Shown one piece after another: positions 44,615-52,457 of a stretch of DNA of 64,000 nt. The notes below the pieces were generated by a model. The model saw nothing but the letters and a program-made list of their open reading frames with translations. It did no database searches and had not been told where the DNA came from. This DNA comes from UBA2336 sp031395485. Its GTDB lineage: Bacteria > Bacteroidota > Bacteroidia > Cytophagales > Cyclobacteriaceae. A program made the translations under genes and the position numbers. Numbering within the stretch: the stretch's first letter is position 1; each line of letters begins with the position of its first letter. Where the stretch lies: NCBI GenBank assembly GCA_031395485.1, contig JANNUS010000012.1:1-64000 (forward strand), given 5' to 3'.

Positions 44615-46549
44615 ATGAATATTAAGATCAGCTTACCCGATGGCAGTGTGCGTGAGTACCCAACCGGGGTGAAGGGTATTGAAATAGCAAAAAGCATTAG
44701 TGAAGGATTGGCGCGGGTGTCGCTGGCCATTGAAGTCGATGGCGAACTACGCGATCTATCACGATCAATCGACAAAGATTCATCCATAAAAATATTGACG
44801 TGGAATGATGCGGGTGGCAAGTACGCCTTTTGGCATTCATCTGCCCATTTGTTGGCGGAAGCGTTGGAAGAACTTTACCCTGGTGTTAAGTTTGGTATTG
44901 GTCCGCCCATTGAAAATGGATTTTACTACGATGTTGATTTAGGGGATAAACCTTTCGGTGAAGATGAACTCGCAGCAGTAGAAAATAAAATAAAAGAGCT
45001 TTCGAAAAGAGAGAGTACATTTTCCAGAAGTGATGTTAGCAAAGCGGAAGCACGGGCATACTTCACGAAGAAGGGTGATCCGTATAAACTTGAGCTGATC
45101 AACGGATTGGAAGACGGAAGCATTACGTTTTATCAGCAAGGAAATTTTGTTGACTTGTGTAAAGGTCCTCACATTCCACATACTGGATTTATTAAAGCCG
45201 TTAAACTTTTGAACGTAGCCGGAGCATACTGGCGTGGCGATGAGAAGAATAAAATGCTAACGCGCATTTATGGTATCACATTTCCAAAGCAAAAAGAGTT
45301 GGAAGAATATTTAGTTCTTCAGGAAGAAGCTAAGAAACGCGATCACCGAAAGCTTGGTAAGGAATTAGAATTGTTTGCTTTCTCTGAGAAAGTAGGTATG
45401 GGATTACCCTTGTGGCTTCCAAAAGGAACGCTGTTACGTGAGCGGCTTGAGCAGTTTATGCGAAGAGCTCAGGTAAAGGCTGGCTATGATCCTGTAATTA
45501 CTCCACACATCGGTAGTAAAGCACTTTATGTTACATCGGGTCATTATGAAAAATATGGTAAGGATTCATTCCAGCCGATCAAAACGCCTGATGAAGGAGA
45601 GGAGTTCTTATTGAAGCCAATGAACTGTCCACATCACTGTGAGATTTATAAAACAAAGCCGCGCTCTTACCGTGATTTACCAGTTCGTTTGGCTGAGTTT
45701 GGTACAGTTTATCGCTACGAACAAAGTGGAGAGCTTCACGGCTTAACACGGGTGCGTGGTTTTACGCAAGATGATGCCCATATCTTCTGCCGCCCCGACC
45801 AAGTAAAAGAAGAGTTTGTGAAAGTTATTGACCTGGTGCTGCACGTCTTCAAATCACTTGGGTTTGAAAATTATACAGCTCAGGTTTCGCTGCGTGATCC
45901 AAACAATAAGGCCAAGTATATTGGCGAGGATAGTTTATGGGATAAGGCAGAGCGTGAAATACAGGAAGCCGCGGATGAGCGAGGCTTAACAACAGTATCC
46001 GTAAAAGGAGAAGCTGCTTTTTATGGTCCCAAACTGGACTTTATGGTGCGTGATGCCCTTGGAAGAAGTTGGCAGTTGGGTACAATTCAGGTTGATTATC
46101 AACTGCCCCAGCGCTTTGAATTAGAATATGTAGGGTCTGATAATCAGAAGCATCGCCCTGTGATGATTCACCGGGCTCCGTTTGGTTCGCTTGAGCGTTT
46201 TGTGGCTGTATTGATTGAACATTGTGCGGGTAATTTCCCGCTGTGGTTGTCACCAGATCAAATTGCCATACTTCCAATTTCTGAGCGGTTCAATGATTAT
46301 GGAAAGCTTGTACTTGAAAAGCTTAAAGAGCTGGACATCAGAGGTTTTTTAGATGACCGTGATGAAAAAATTGGTAGAAAAATTCGCGATGCAGAGGTTA
46401 AGAAGGTTCCATATATGTTGATTGTAGGAGAGCGTGAGGCAGCTGAAGGCAAGGTATCTGTTCGAGGGCATGGAAAAGGTGATTTGGGTACTCTCTTACT
46501 TCAGGAATTTGTAGAGCAATTCAGGGTAGAAGCCGCAACACCATCTTAG
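44615..46549 (+). CDS. thrS: Threonine-tRNA ligase
   Basis: 644 residues with all domains: TGS (1-60), editing domain with HSSAHLLAEAL, class II catalytic core (LKPMNCPHHCEIY with a zinc Cys; motif 2 GTVYRYEQSGELHGLTRVRGF; motif 3 HRAPFGSLERFVAVLIEH) and the C-terminal anticodon-binding domain (IAILPISERFNDYGKLVLEKL). It charges tRNA-Thr and edits mischarged Ser. It heads the thrS-infC-rpmI-rplT group, the classical order. The infC gene seems to have its own promoter. Confidence 0.97.
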   Translation: MNIKISLPDGSVREYPTGVKGIEIAKSISEGLARVSLAIEVDGELRDLSRSIDKDSSIKILTWNDAGGKYAFWHSSAHLLAEALEELYPGVKFGIGPPIENGFYYDVDLGDKPFGEDELAAVENKIKELSKRESTFSRSDVSKAEARAYFTKKGDPYKLELINGLEDGSITFYQQGNFVDLCKGPHIPHTGFIKAVKLLNVAGAYWRGDEKNKMLTRIYGITFPKQKELEEYLVLQEEAKKRDHRKLGKELELFAFSEKVGMGLPLWLPKGTLLRERLEQFMRRAQVKAGYDPVITPHIGSKALYVTSGHYEKYGKDSFQPIKTPDEGEEFLLKPMNCPHHCEIYKTKPRSYRDLPVRLAEFGTVYRYEQSGELHGLTRVRGFTQDDAHIFCRPDQVKEEFVKVIDLVLHVFKSLGFENYTAQVSLRDPNNKAKYIGEDSLWDKAEREIQEAADERGLTTVSVKGEAAFYGPKLDFMVRDALGRSWQLGTIQVDYQLPQRFELEYVGSDNQKHRPVMIHRAPFGSLERFVAVLIEHCAGNFPLWLSPDQIAILPISERFNDYGKLVLEKLKELDIRGFLDDRDEKIGRKIRDAEVKKVPYMLIVGEREAAEGKVSVRGHGKGDLGTLLLQEFVEQFRVEAATPS

Positions 46550-46573
46550 CATTACCTAAAAAACTAGTCTGGA

Positions 46574-46604
46574 TTTGAATTTTTGGATAATAAAGCGATA
46601 TTTG
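46574..46604 (+). promoter_or_regulatory. Candidate infC operon promoter
   Basis: TTTG (46574-46577), exactly 19 bp, then GATATTTG (46597-46604). This fits the Bacteroidota TTTG-N19-TAnnTTTG promoter with one mismatch. It begins 25 bp after the thrS stop and would give a leader of about 30 nt before the proposed AUC start of infC. Confidence 0.6.
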
Positions 46605-46639
46605 CACCTCTTTTTGTAGAATTTAAACGGTAGAATAGC

Positions 46640-47197
46640 ATCAGTACAACATACAACAGACCCTTTCGTAGGGGACCTCAGCGGCCTGAAGAGCCTTATA
46701 AGATTAACGAACGGATAACCGCCCAGCGGGTGAGGTTAGTTGGAGAGAATGTAACAGTAGATGTTTATACTGTTCAGCAGGCAATTAAAATCGCTCAGGA
46801 TCAAGGGTTAGACCTGGTCGAGATATCGCCCAATGCTGACCCTCCGGTATGTAAGGTTACAGACTACTCGAAGTTTAAGTACGAGCAAAAGAAGAAGCAG
46901 AAGGAAATTAAGTCGAAGGCGCTGAAAGTGGTGATTAAAGAAATCCGCTTCGGCCCGAACACCGATGAGCACGATTTCAATTTTAAGTTGAAGCATGCCA
47001 TCAACTTCTTGCAGGAAGGTGCCAAAGTGAAGGCTACCGTTTTTTTTGCCGGAAGAACGATTGTGTATAAGGAACGTGGTGAGATATTATTGTTGAAGTT
47101 TGCGCAGGGGTTAGAGGAGCACGGAAAAGTTGAATTAATGCCTAAACTGGAAGGAAAGCGGATGTCGATGTTCGTCATCCCAAAACCGAAGAAATAA
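46640..47197 (+). CDS. infC: Translation initiation factor IF-3, probable AUC start
   Basis: 185 residues if started at ATC 46640. The first regular start in frame (GTG 46730) would drop about 30 residues, including the PYKINERITAQRVRLVGEN block that is conserved at the IF-3 N-terminus. The frame is closed by TAG at 46631-46633, so the start must lie within 46634-46700; that stretch has no ATG, GTG or TTG in frame, while ATC at 46640 gives the usual length. IF-3 rejects non-standard start codons, and infC of E. coli uses AUU for self-control. Both IF-3 domains are present (DLVEISPNADPPVCKV; IRFGPNTDEHDFNFK). Confidence 0.9.
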   Translation: MSTTYNRPFRRGPQRPEEPYKINERITAQRVRLVGENVTVDVYTVQQAIKIAQDQGLDLVEISPNADPPVCKVTDYSKFKYEQKKKQKEIKSKALKVVIKEIRFGPNTDEHDFNFKLKHAINFLQEGAKVKATVFFAGRTIVYKERGEILLLKFAQGLEEHGKVELMPKLEGKRMSMFVIPKPKK

Positions 47198-47217
47198 TTG
47201 TTTTAATAGTTTATAAA

Positions 47218-47418
47218 ATGCCTAAAGTAAAAACCAAATCAGGAGCAAAGAAGCGATTCAAAGTTACCGGTAGCGGTAAAGTGAAGCATAAGCGTGCCTT
47301 CAAGAATCACATCTTAACCAAAAAAGAAACCAAGCAAAAAAGAAGATTGGGGAAAAAAGCAATCGTGAAAAGTTCTGACATGAAGAACGTCCGATTCATG
47401 ATTCCTCACGCTTTATAA
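47218..47418 (+). CDS. rpmI: 50S ribosomal protein L35
   Basis: 66 residues, nearly all basic: MPKVKTKSGAKKRFKVTG, KHKRAFKNHILTKK and the C-terminal MIPHAL. Usual length and order, 20 bp after infC. A large-subunit component. Confidence 0.97.
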   Translation: MPKVKTKSGAKKRFKVTGSGKVKHKRAFKNHILTKKETKQKRRLGKKAIVKSSDMKNVRFMIPHAL

Positions 47419-47531
47419 AAGTATCATTGCCCTTGTGGGGCATTGTGTAGTTAGGTTTTATGTTTAACCCGGTTTTTGGCCTTAAGAATCTCGAGTAATC
47501 GGGAACGCCACCGACCAAAAAATGAAAAATT
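47419..47531 (+). promoter_or_regulatory. Long rpmI-rplT spacer with hairpin, possible leader
   Basis: The 113-bp gap between L35 and L20 is longer than the other gaps in this operon. It holds a small hairpin TGCCC / GGGCA (47428-47442) and a GGTTTT...AACCCGG stretch. L20 is known to repress its own operon by binding mRNA; whether this gap does that here is a guess. Confidence 0.3.
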
Positions 47532-47876
47532 ATGCCACGTTCAGTAAACAGTGTCGCGTCACGCGAAAGAAGAAAACGAATCCTGAAGCTAGCCAAAGGC
47601 TTCTTTGGTCGTAAGAAAAATGTTTGGACAGTTGCGAAAAACGCAGTAGAGAAAGGTCTCGTATATGCATACCGGGACAGAAAGCAAAAGAAAAGAGAAT
47701 TCAGAGCGATCTGGATTCAGCGTATTAACGCAGGTGTTCGCCCACACGGCTTAAGCTACTCATCCTTTATTGGCAAGCTTAAGAAATCAGGCATTGACCT
47801 GAACCGCAAAGTGCTGGCCGATTTAGCCATGAACCACCCGGAAGCATTTACCGAAGTGGTGAACAAGGTGAAGTAA
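47532..47876 (+). CDS. rplT: 50S ribosomal protein L20
   Basis: 114 residues: MPRSVNSVASRERRKRILK, KGFFGRKKNVWTVAKNAVEK, FRAIWIQRINAGVRPHGLSY and LNRKVLADLAMNHPEAF. Full length. It binds 23S rRNA early in large-subunit assembly. Last gene of the operon; a terminator follows. Confidence 0.97.
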   Translation: MPRSVNSVASRERRKRILKLAKGFFGRKKNVWTVAKNAVEKGLVYAYRDRKQKKREFRAIWIQRINAGVRPHGLSYSSFIGKLKKSGIDLNRKVLADLAMNHPEAFTEVVNKVK

Positions 47877-47885
47877 GAAAATAGA

Positions 47886-47910
47886 AAGGGGCTTAGGCCC
47901 CTTTTTTGTT
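47886..47910 (+). terminator. Terminator after rplT
   Basis: Stem AAGGGGC / GCCCCTT with loop TTAG, followed by TTTTTGTTTT, 10 bp after the rplT stop. Confidence 0.9.
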
Positions 47911-48014
47911 TTAAGAAATACGATATCTAAGGTTGACAGCGATTGAATTCGATTTGCAATCCTACCAAAAATTAAGCCTTGGAGTAATTCCAAGTTTTTT
48001 AACTTGCTCCTGCA

Positions 48015-48209
48015 ATGACCAAATCAAAAAAGATATTTTTAGGAATGGCAGTTGTATTCTTTGCCTTGCTGTTTTATGCCAGCTATGATATTGCTACCCG
48101 CACTACCTTTCCCGGCTCTAAGCCTCAACTAAAAGAGCGTATTGAAGAAACGTATCTGAATCGAGATACTCTTTTGACGGACACCCTAACTGTTGCAAAT
48201 CCAAAATGA
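48015..48209 (+). CDS. Small single-pass membrane protein
   Basis: 64 residues: basic start (MTKSKKIF), one membrane helix (LGMAVVFFALLFYASYDIA), then a polar tail of about 35 residues (LKERIEETYLNRDTLLTDTL). The topology is sensible and the start codon is clear, but no family is recognised. Confidence 0.6.
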   Translation: MTKSKKIFLGMAVVFFALLFYASYDIATRTTFPGSKPQLKERIEETYLNRDTLLTDTLTVANPK

Positions 48210-48257
48210 CGTATAAATACGGTTTGCGAAGATTAGGGAGTTTTGTAATTTGGTTTT

Positions 48258-48318
48258 GATTAAAGCCAACTGTAGACTTGAAAATCCCCAGCTTGTCGTG
48301 TACTTGCAGGGGATTTTC
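48258..48318 (+). ncRNA. Repeated leader-hairpin element 1 (possible small RNA or terminator)
   Basis: GATTAAAGCCAACTGTAGAC is followed by a perfect 10-bp stem GAAAATCCCC / GGGGATTTTC. The same layout with a 19-of-20 identical leader recurs at 48424. These are the most distinct features in the 549-bp gene-free stretch 48210-48758. Confidence 0.45.
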
Positions 48319-48423
48319 TATTTATAGACCTTTTAGTCTTCGGTATCTGCAGTTTATCCGCTAAAATCACAGAATAGCGATTCGGATATGGTCGTTATAA
48401 AGCCACACATTACTTTTATCTCA

Positions 48424-48480
48424 GATTAAAGCCAACTATAGACAATGATTATCCCCCGTGGTCAAGGACTTCGGGGGATT
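48424..48480 (+). ncRNA. Repeated leader-hairpin element 2 (possible small RNA or terminator)
   Basis: GATTAAAGCCAACTATAGAC is followed by the stem ATCCCCCG / CGGGGGAT and then TTTCTGTTTTA. The loop has a further small stem (GTC / GAC). It is the second copy of the element at 48258. Bases 48490-48758 hold no gene I can support. Confidence 0.45.
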
Positions 48481-48758
48481 TTCTGTTTTAGGGATATTCT
48501 ATGGCTGCATCCTAAATACTCTTCGCGGCCCAGTGCCGCAATCTCCATTTCTGTGCTCAATATATGGGTGTCGGAACAGGTCCGGCAATTGCATCCTTAT
48601 TTTTTTAACTTTTTACAAGGATATTTGTTTAAAAGGGAATATAACAGCCTGGCAACTCTTTCTTACTGAGTTCCTTTTTTTATTAGAATGGTCAGTCTTT
48701 GGGCTTTTTTTAATATACGATTTGAAATACCTATTATTAACAAAAACTAATAAGCTTT

Positions 48759-49571
48759 ATGAAGATTTATTCGAAATTTTTAGCCACCGTAATGTGTTTT
48801 GGTAGTTTTCTTTTTGCTGGGTGCTCTGGTGGAGACGAGCCTACATTTGATTGTAATACTTCCGATCTCGAAATCAACGTTATTGACGTTGATCCGGAGA
48901 CATGTGCATCTACCGGCTCAATAGAAATTTCGGGCTTTGGCGGTACAGATACCTACTTATTTGCTTTAGATAATGGTGCGTTTCAAGAAAGTGGCTCGTT
49001 TCCAACGGTTGTATCCGGCAGCCACATTGCAAAAGTAAAGGATGGAAAAGGCTGCATTGTTCAACAGAACGTTGACCTTACCGCACCCTCATCTACTGCT
49101 AATATTACGAATGTAGCACTTCAAACAAGTGGTTGTAAAACAAGCGGAGGGTCAATTACAATCACAGCTGAAGGATCTGGGGCACTTTCATACTCTATTG
49201 ATAACATTAGTTTTGTAAATACAACAGGCGTATTCAATACCTTGGCTGCGGGAACGTATTCTGTATTTGTAAAGGATGCCGTTCAATGTGTTGATTCACA
49301 GAGTTCGGTAAAAATTACTACGGGGGTTTCGTTAACATCCGATATTAAACCCATCATTGATGCAAACTGTGCCACTAGTAGCTGTCATGTAAGCGGAGGG
49401 AACGCCCCTTTTAGTTTACAAACAAAAGCACAAATTAGAGCTAATGCTGCCCAAATTAAATCAGCAGCGGTTATTAACAATACAATGCCTGCAAATAACC
49501 CAGGCGGTTTGCCACTCGGTGATAAGAACCTTATTTCTTGTTGGGTTGATGATGGCGCGCTAGATAATTAG
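48759..49571 (+). CDS. Lipoprotein with SprB-like repeats and a c-type haem-like site
   Basis: 270 residues. A lipoprotein signal (CFGSFLFAGCSGGDE) is followed by two SprB-type Ig repeats (TGSIEISGFGGTDTYLFALDNG; GGSITITAEGSGALSYSIDN). The last 75 residues look like a cytochrome c domain: NCATSSCHVSGG (CX4CH rather than CXXCH), Met in NNTMPANNPGG as possible axial ligand, and a final SCWVDDGA. It probably binds haem on the outer or periplasmic side. It is followed by YceI and DUF5777 genes on the same strand with short gaps, so these form a unit. Confidence 0.82.
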   Translation: MKIYSKFLATVMCFGSFLFAGCSGGDEPTFDCNTSDLEINVIDVDPETCASTGSIEISGFGGTDTYLFALDNGAFQESGSFPTVVSGSHIAKVKDGKGCIVQQNVDLTAPSSTANITNVALQTSGCKTSGGSITITAEGSGALSYSIDNISFVNTTGVFNTLAAGTYSVFVKDAVQCVDSQSSVKITTGVSLTSDIKPIIDANCATSSCHVSGGNAPFSLQTKAQIRANAAQIKSAAVINNTMPANNPGGLPLGDKNLISCWVDDGALDN

Positions 49572-49605
49572 GAATAGAAGTATATTCGTTTCAAAATAGG
49601 AAAGC

Positions 49606-50142
49606 ATGAAAGGGTTCTTATTAATATTAGTCTGGAGTCTAATTGTGTTTGACGGACTAGGTCAACGATATATTGTAGAAAAAAGTACCGTTAACTTTTT
49701 TTCAGATGCTACAATAGAAGATATTTCTGCTGAGAATACAAAGGCAAACAGCATAATAAATACGCAAGCTGGGGACATAGCTTTTTCTATAGCCATGCGT
49801 GAATTTCAGTTTGAAAAGAAACTCATGCAAGAGCATTTTAACGAAAAATATTTGGAGTCTGAGAAATTCCCAAAGGCAACCTTTTCAGGAAAGATGATTG
49901 GCTTTGATCAAGCTTCAAAAGGTATTCAACAAGTTAGGGCAACCGGCAGATTAACCATACATGGAGTAACAGCAAATGTTGATATTCCGGGTGCTATAGA
50001 AGTTCAAACTACCAAACTGGTTTTAAAGTCGAGGTTTATTGTTAAACTAGCAGACTATAACATTAAGATACCTCAACTCATGTGGCAGAATATAGCTGAA
50101 CAAGTAGAGGTAACACTTAATTTCACCTATCAACCTCAATAG
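49606..50142 (+). CDS. YceI family periplasmic protein
   Basis: 178 residues. A signal peptide (LLILVWSLIVFDGLGQ) is followed by a YceI lipocalin-like barrel: VNFFSDATIEDISAENTKA, MREFQFEKKLMQEHFNEKYL, FPKATFSGK and the LTIHGVTANVDIPG strand. YceI folds bind long isoprenoid or amide lipids. It starts 34 bp after the haem lipoprotein and ends 3 bp before the DUF5777 gene. Confidence 0.9.
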   Translation: MKGFLLILVWSLIVFDGLGQRYIVEKSTVNFFSDATIEDISAENTKANSIINTQAGDIAFSIAMREFQFEKKLMQEHFNEKYLESEKFPKATFSGKMIGFDQASKGIQQVRATGRLTIHGVTANVDIPGAIEVQTTKLVLKSRFIVKLADYNIKIPQLMWQNIAEQVEVTLNFTYQPQ

Positions 50143-50145
50143 CCA

Positions 50146-51015
50146 ATGAAATTTATTTTATTGTTCGTTACCCTTTTCGGGATCAGTCATCTTACGTTAG
50201 CGCAAGACGATTTACTTGCTGAAATGGAGCAACAGGAAAAAGTTACAAATGATTTTATTCTTGGAACTTTCCACGGAACTCGAATGATCAATGGCCATAC
50301 GGTTGAAACAAAGCACCGAAAATCGCTTGAGTTTATTATAACGCATCGCTTTGGCACATTAAATTCTGGGGGTTATAATTTATGGGGTCTTGATAACTCC
50401 TCTATTCGACTTGGGCTTGAGTATGGCATTACCGACAGGCTTGGAGTTGGAATGGGAAGAAGTTCGTTCGATAAAACATTCGATTATTATTTAAAATACA
50501 AACTCCTTCGGCAGTCTAAGTCGATACCCTTTACGATTACCGCGCTGGGTACAGCTTCTTTTCAGGCTTCCTTGCGTGAGAAATTCCCAACGCTGACAAC
50601 AAGTGAAAAGATGTCGTATGTAACACAGGTATTGATTGCTCGAAAATTCTCTTCAAAAGTGTCATTTCAGTTAGCCCCAGCATACTTATACCGAAGCACT
50701 GTTAATCAGGATACGGCCGTAAATAATTTATTGTCGTTGGGAATGGGCGGCCGAGTTAAAGTTACCCGAAGCATGGCTATTGTAGCTGAATACTATTTGA
50801 GACTGAACGAGCATGACGCGACACCTTTCAATGATTCTATAGGACTTGGTATTGAGTTTGAAACAGGGGGTCATGTTTTTCAACTTGTCTTTACCAACTC
50901 ACTAGGCATGGCGGAACGCAGCTTTATGGCTGAGTCGTTTGGAGATTATTTTGAAGGCGACATCCATTTTGGGTTTAACATCACGCGAACTTTTCAACTA
51001 TCTGGAAAAAAGTAA
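50146..51015 (+). CDS. DUF5777-type outer-membrane beta-barrel protein
   Basis: 289 residues with a signal peptide (FILLFVTLFGISHLTLAQ) and a series of amphipathic strands (LEFIITHRFGTLNSG; IRLGLEYGITDRLGVGMG; FDYYLKYKLLRQS; KSFMAESFGDYFEG-like end). The HRFG...GLDNSSIRLGLEYG motif fits DUF5777. Probably an outer-membrane barrel linked to the upstream haem lipoprotein and YceI protein, a grouping common in Bacteroidota; the function is unknown. Confidence 0.85.
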   Translation: MKFILLFVTLFGISHLTLAQDDLLAEMEQQEKVTNDFILGTFHGTRMINGHTVETKHRKSLEFIITHRFGTLNSGGYNLWGLDNSSIRLGLEYGITDRLGVGMGRSSFDKTFDYYLKYKLLRQSKSIPFTITALGTASFQASLREKFPTLTTSEKMSYVTQVLIARKFSSKVSFQLAPAYLYRSTVNQDTAVNNLLSLGMGGRVKVTRSMAIVAEYYLRLNEHDATPFNDSIGLGIEFETGGHVFQLVFTNSLGMAERSFMAESFGDYFEGDIHFGFNITRTFQLSGKK

Positions 51016-51045
51016 TCTTTATCTTTATTTTCCGAAGCGTTAGAA

Positions 51046-52419
51046 TTGTTACTCACATCGATAATCATATACCTCGCACTAACTATCCTGGTAGGCTTTT
51101 GGGCTTCCAGGAGAGTGAAAACTTCTGGTGATTATATGCTTGCGGGGAGAAGCCTGCCCATTGTACTTAGCTCGGCAGCACTTTTCGCAACTTGGTTTGG
51201 TTCCGAAACTGTATTTGGTGCATCCTCTGAGTTTTTAAAAGGCGGGCTTTACGGTGTAATTGAAGATCCCTTTGGTGCTGCACTTTGTTTAATTTTATTT
51301 GGTGCATTTTTCGCACGCAAGTTGTATAACATGAATTTGTTAACACTGGGCGATTTTTTTAAAATCCGCTATGGAAAGCGCACGGAGTTGGTCGCCAGTG
51401 TTTGCTTAGCGCCCCCGTACATCGGGTACATTGCTGCCCAACTTGTTGCGATGGGTCTTATCTTGAATGTTGTAACGGGAATGGAATTGTGGATGGGCGT
51501 TGTAATTAGCTCTGTAGTAGTTACACTGTACACCTATACGGGTGGCATGTGGGCAATTTCAATTACAGATTTTATTCAAAGTATTATCATTATTGTTGGC
51601 CTGTTGGTATTAGCGATCATACTAGCGGGCAAGGCAGGCGGATTTTTTACGGTAATGTCGGAAGTGCCAAAAGAGACCTTCCGTTTCTTCCCGTCTGCTG
51701 ATGCAAAAGAAGTTACCGCGTATGTGGCTGCCTGGTCTGTTCTAGGTTTTGGCTCTATACCTTCACAGGATGTTTTCCAACGTACGATGTCATCGGGTTC
51801 GGCTAAAACCGCTGTATGGTCTTGTTACATTGCTGCTTTTCTTTACTTGACAATAGCAATGCTACCATTGTTCATTAGCTTATGCACAAAGCATTTGTAT
51901 CCAGAGCAAGTATCGGGCGATACACAACTAACACTGCCAAATATGGTGTTAGCACACACAACTATGCCCATACAAATATTGTTCTTTGGTTCGTTACTGT
52001 CGGCTATTATGAGCACCACAAGTTCAGCTATCCTGGCACCGGCTGCTATTTTTTCCGAAAATTTTGTGAAGCCACTTTCTGGAAATAGATTATCGGATAA
52101 GCAGTTTCTTCTACTTACTAAAATTTCAGTTTTATTATTTAGCGCAATTGGTACCACCATGGCTTGTATGCGTTCTAATATCTATGAATTAGTAGGGGAG
52201 TCTTCAATCCTTAGCCTGGTGTCGCTATTTATACCGCTTACATTTGGTATTTACTGGAGAAGAGCTAACAGCACAGGTGCGTTGATTTCAATGATGGCTG
52301 GAATCAGCAGTTGGCTTTACTTCGAAAAGTATCCGTTACAAATACCCAGTCTTGTTCCTGCTGTGGTAATAAGTTTTGCAGGTATGATTATTGGAAGCCT
52401 GATTTTTAGAAAAAAATAA
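51046..52419 (+). CDS. Sodium:solute symporter family transporter
   Basis: 457 residues from a TTG start at 51046 (there is no ATG nearby). About 12-13 membrane helices; family signs are ASRRVKTSGDYMLAGRSLP near the start and SEFLKGGLYGVIEDPFGAAL. It is an inner-membrane Na+-driven transporter of the SSS family; the substrate cannot be told from sequence. Confidence 0.93.
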   Translation: MLLTSIIIYLALTILVGFWASRRVKTSGDYMLAGRSLPIVLSSAALFATWFGSETVFGASSEFLKGGLYGVIEDPFGAALCLILFGAFFARKLYNMNLLTLGDFFKIRYGKRTELVASVCLAPPYIGYIAAQLVAMGLILNVVTGMELWMGVVISSVVVTLYTYTGGMWAISITDFIQSIIIIVGLLVLAIILAGKAGGFFTVMSEVPKETFRFFPSADAKEVTAYVAAWSVLGFGSIPSQDVFQRTMSSGSAKTAVWSCYIAAFLYLTIAMLPLFISLCTKHLYPEQVSGDTQLTLPNMVLAHTTMPIQILFFGSLLSAIMSTTSSAILAPAAIFSENFVKPLSGNRLSDKQFLLLTKISVLLFSAIGTTMACMRSNIYELVGESSILSLVSLFIPLTFGIYWRRANSTGALISMMAGISSWLYFEKYPLQIPSLVPAVVISFAGMIIGSLIFRKK

Positions 52420-52457
52420 AGAATGTACAGTTGAATACTTGAATTAGGCTACCCGTA

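Noticed and set aside
48258..48480. Two-repeat CRISPR or attachment sites
   Set aside because: Only two copies, each followed by a different hairpin; no cas or integrase gene nearby.
48458..48805. Open frame of 115 codons across the gene-free stretch, and a shorter one at 48445-48669
   Set aside because: They run through the hairpin element and into the start of the haem lipoprotein in another frame, have no recognisable domain and odd composition.
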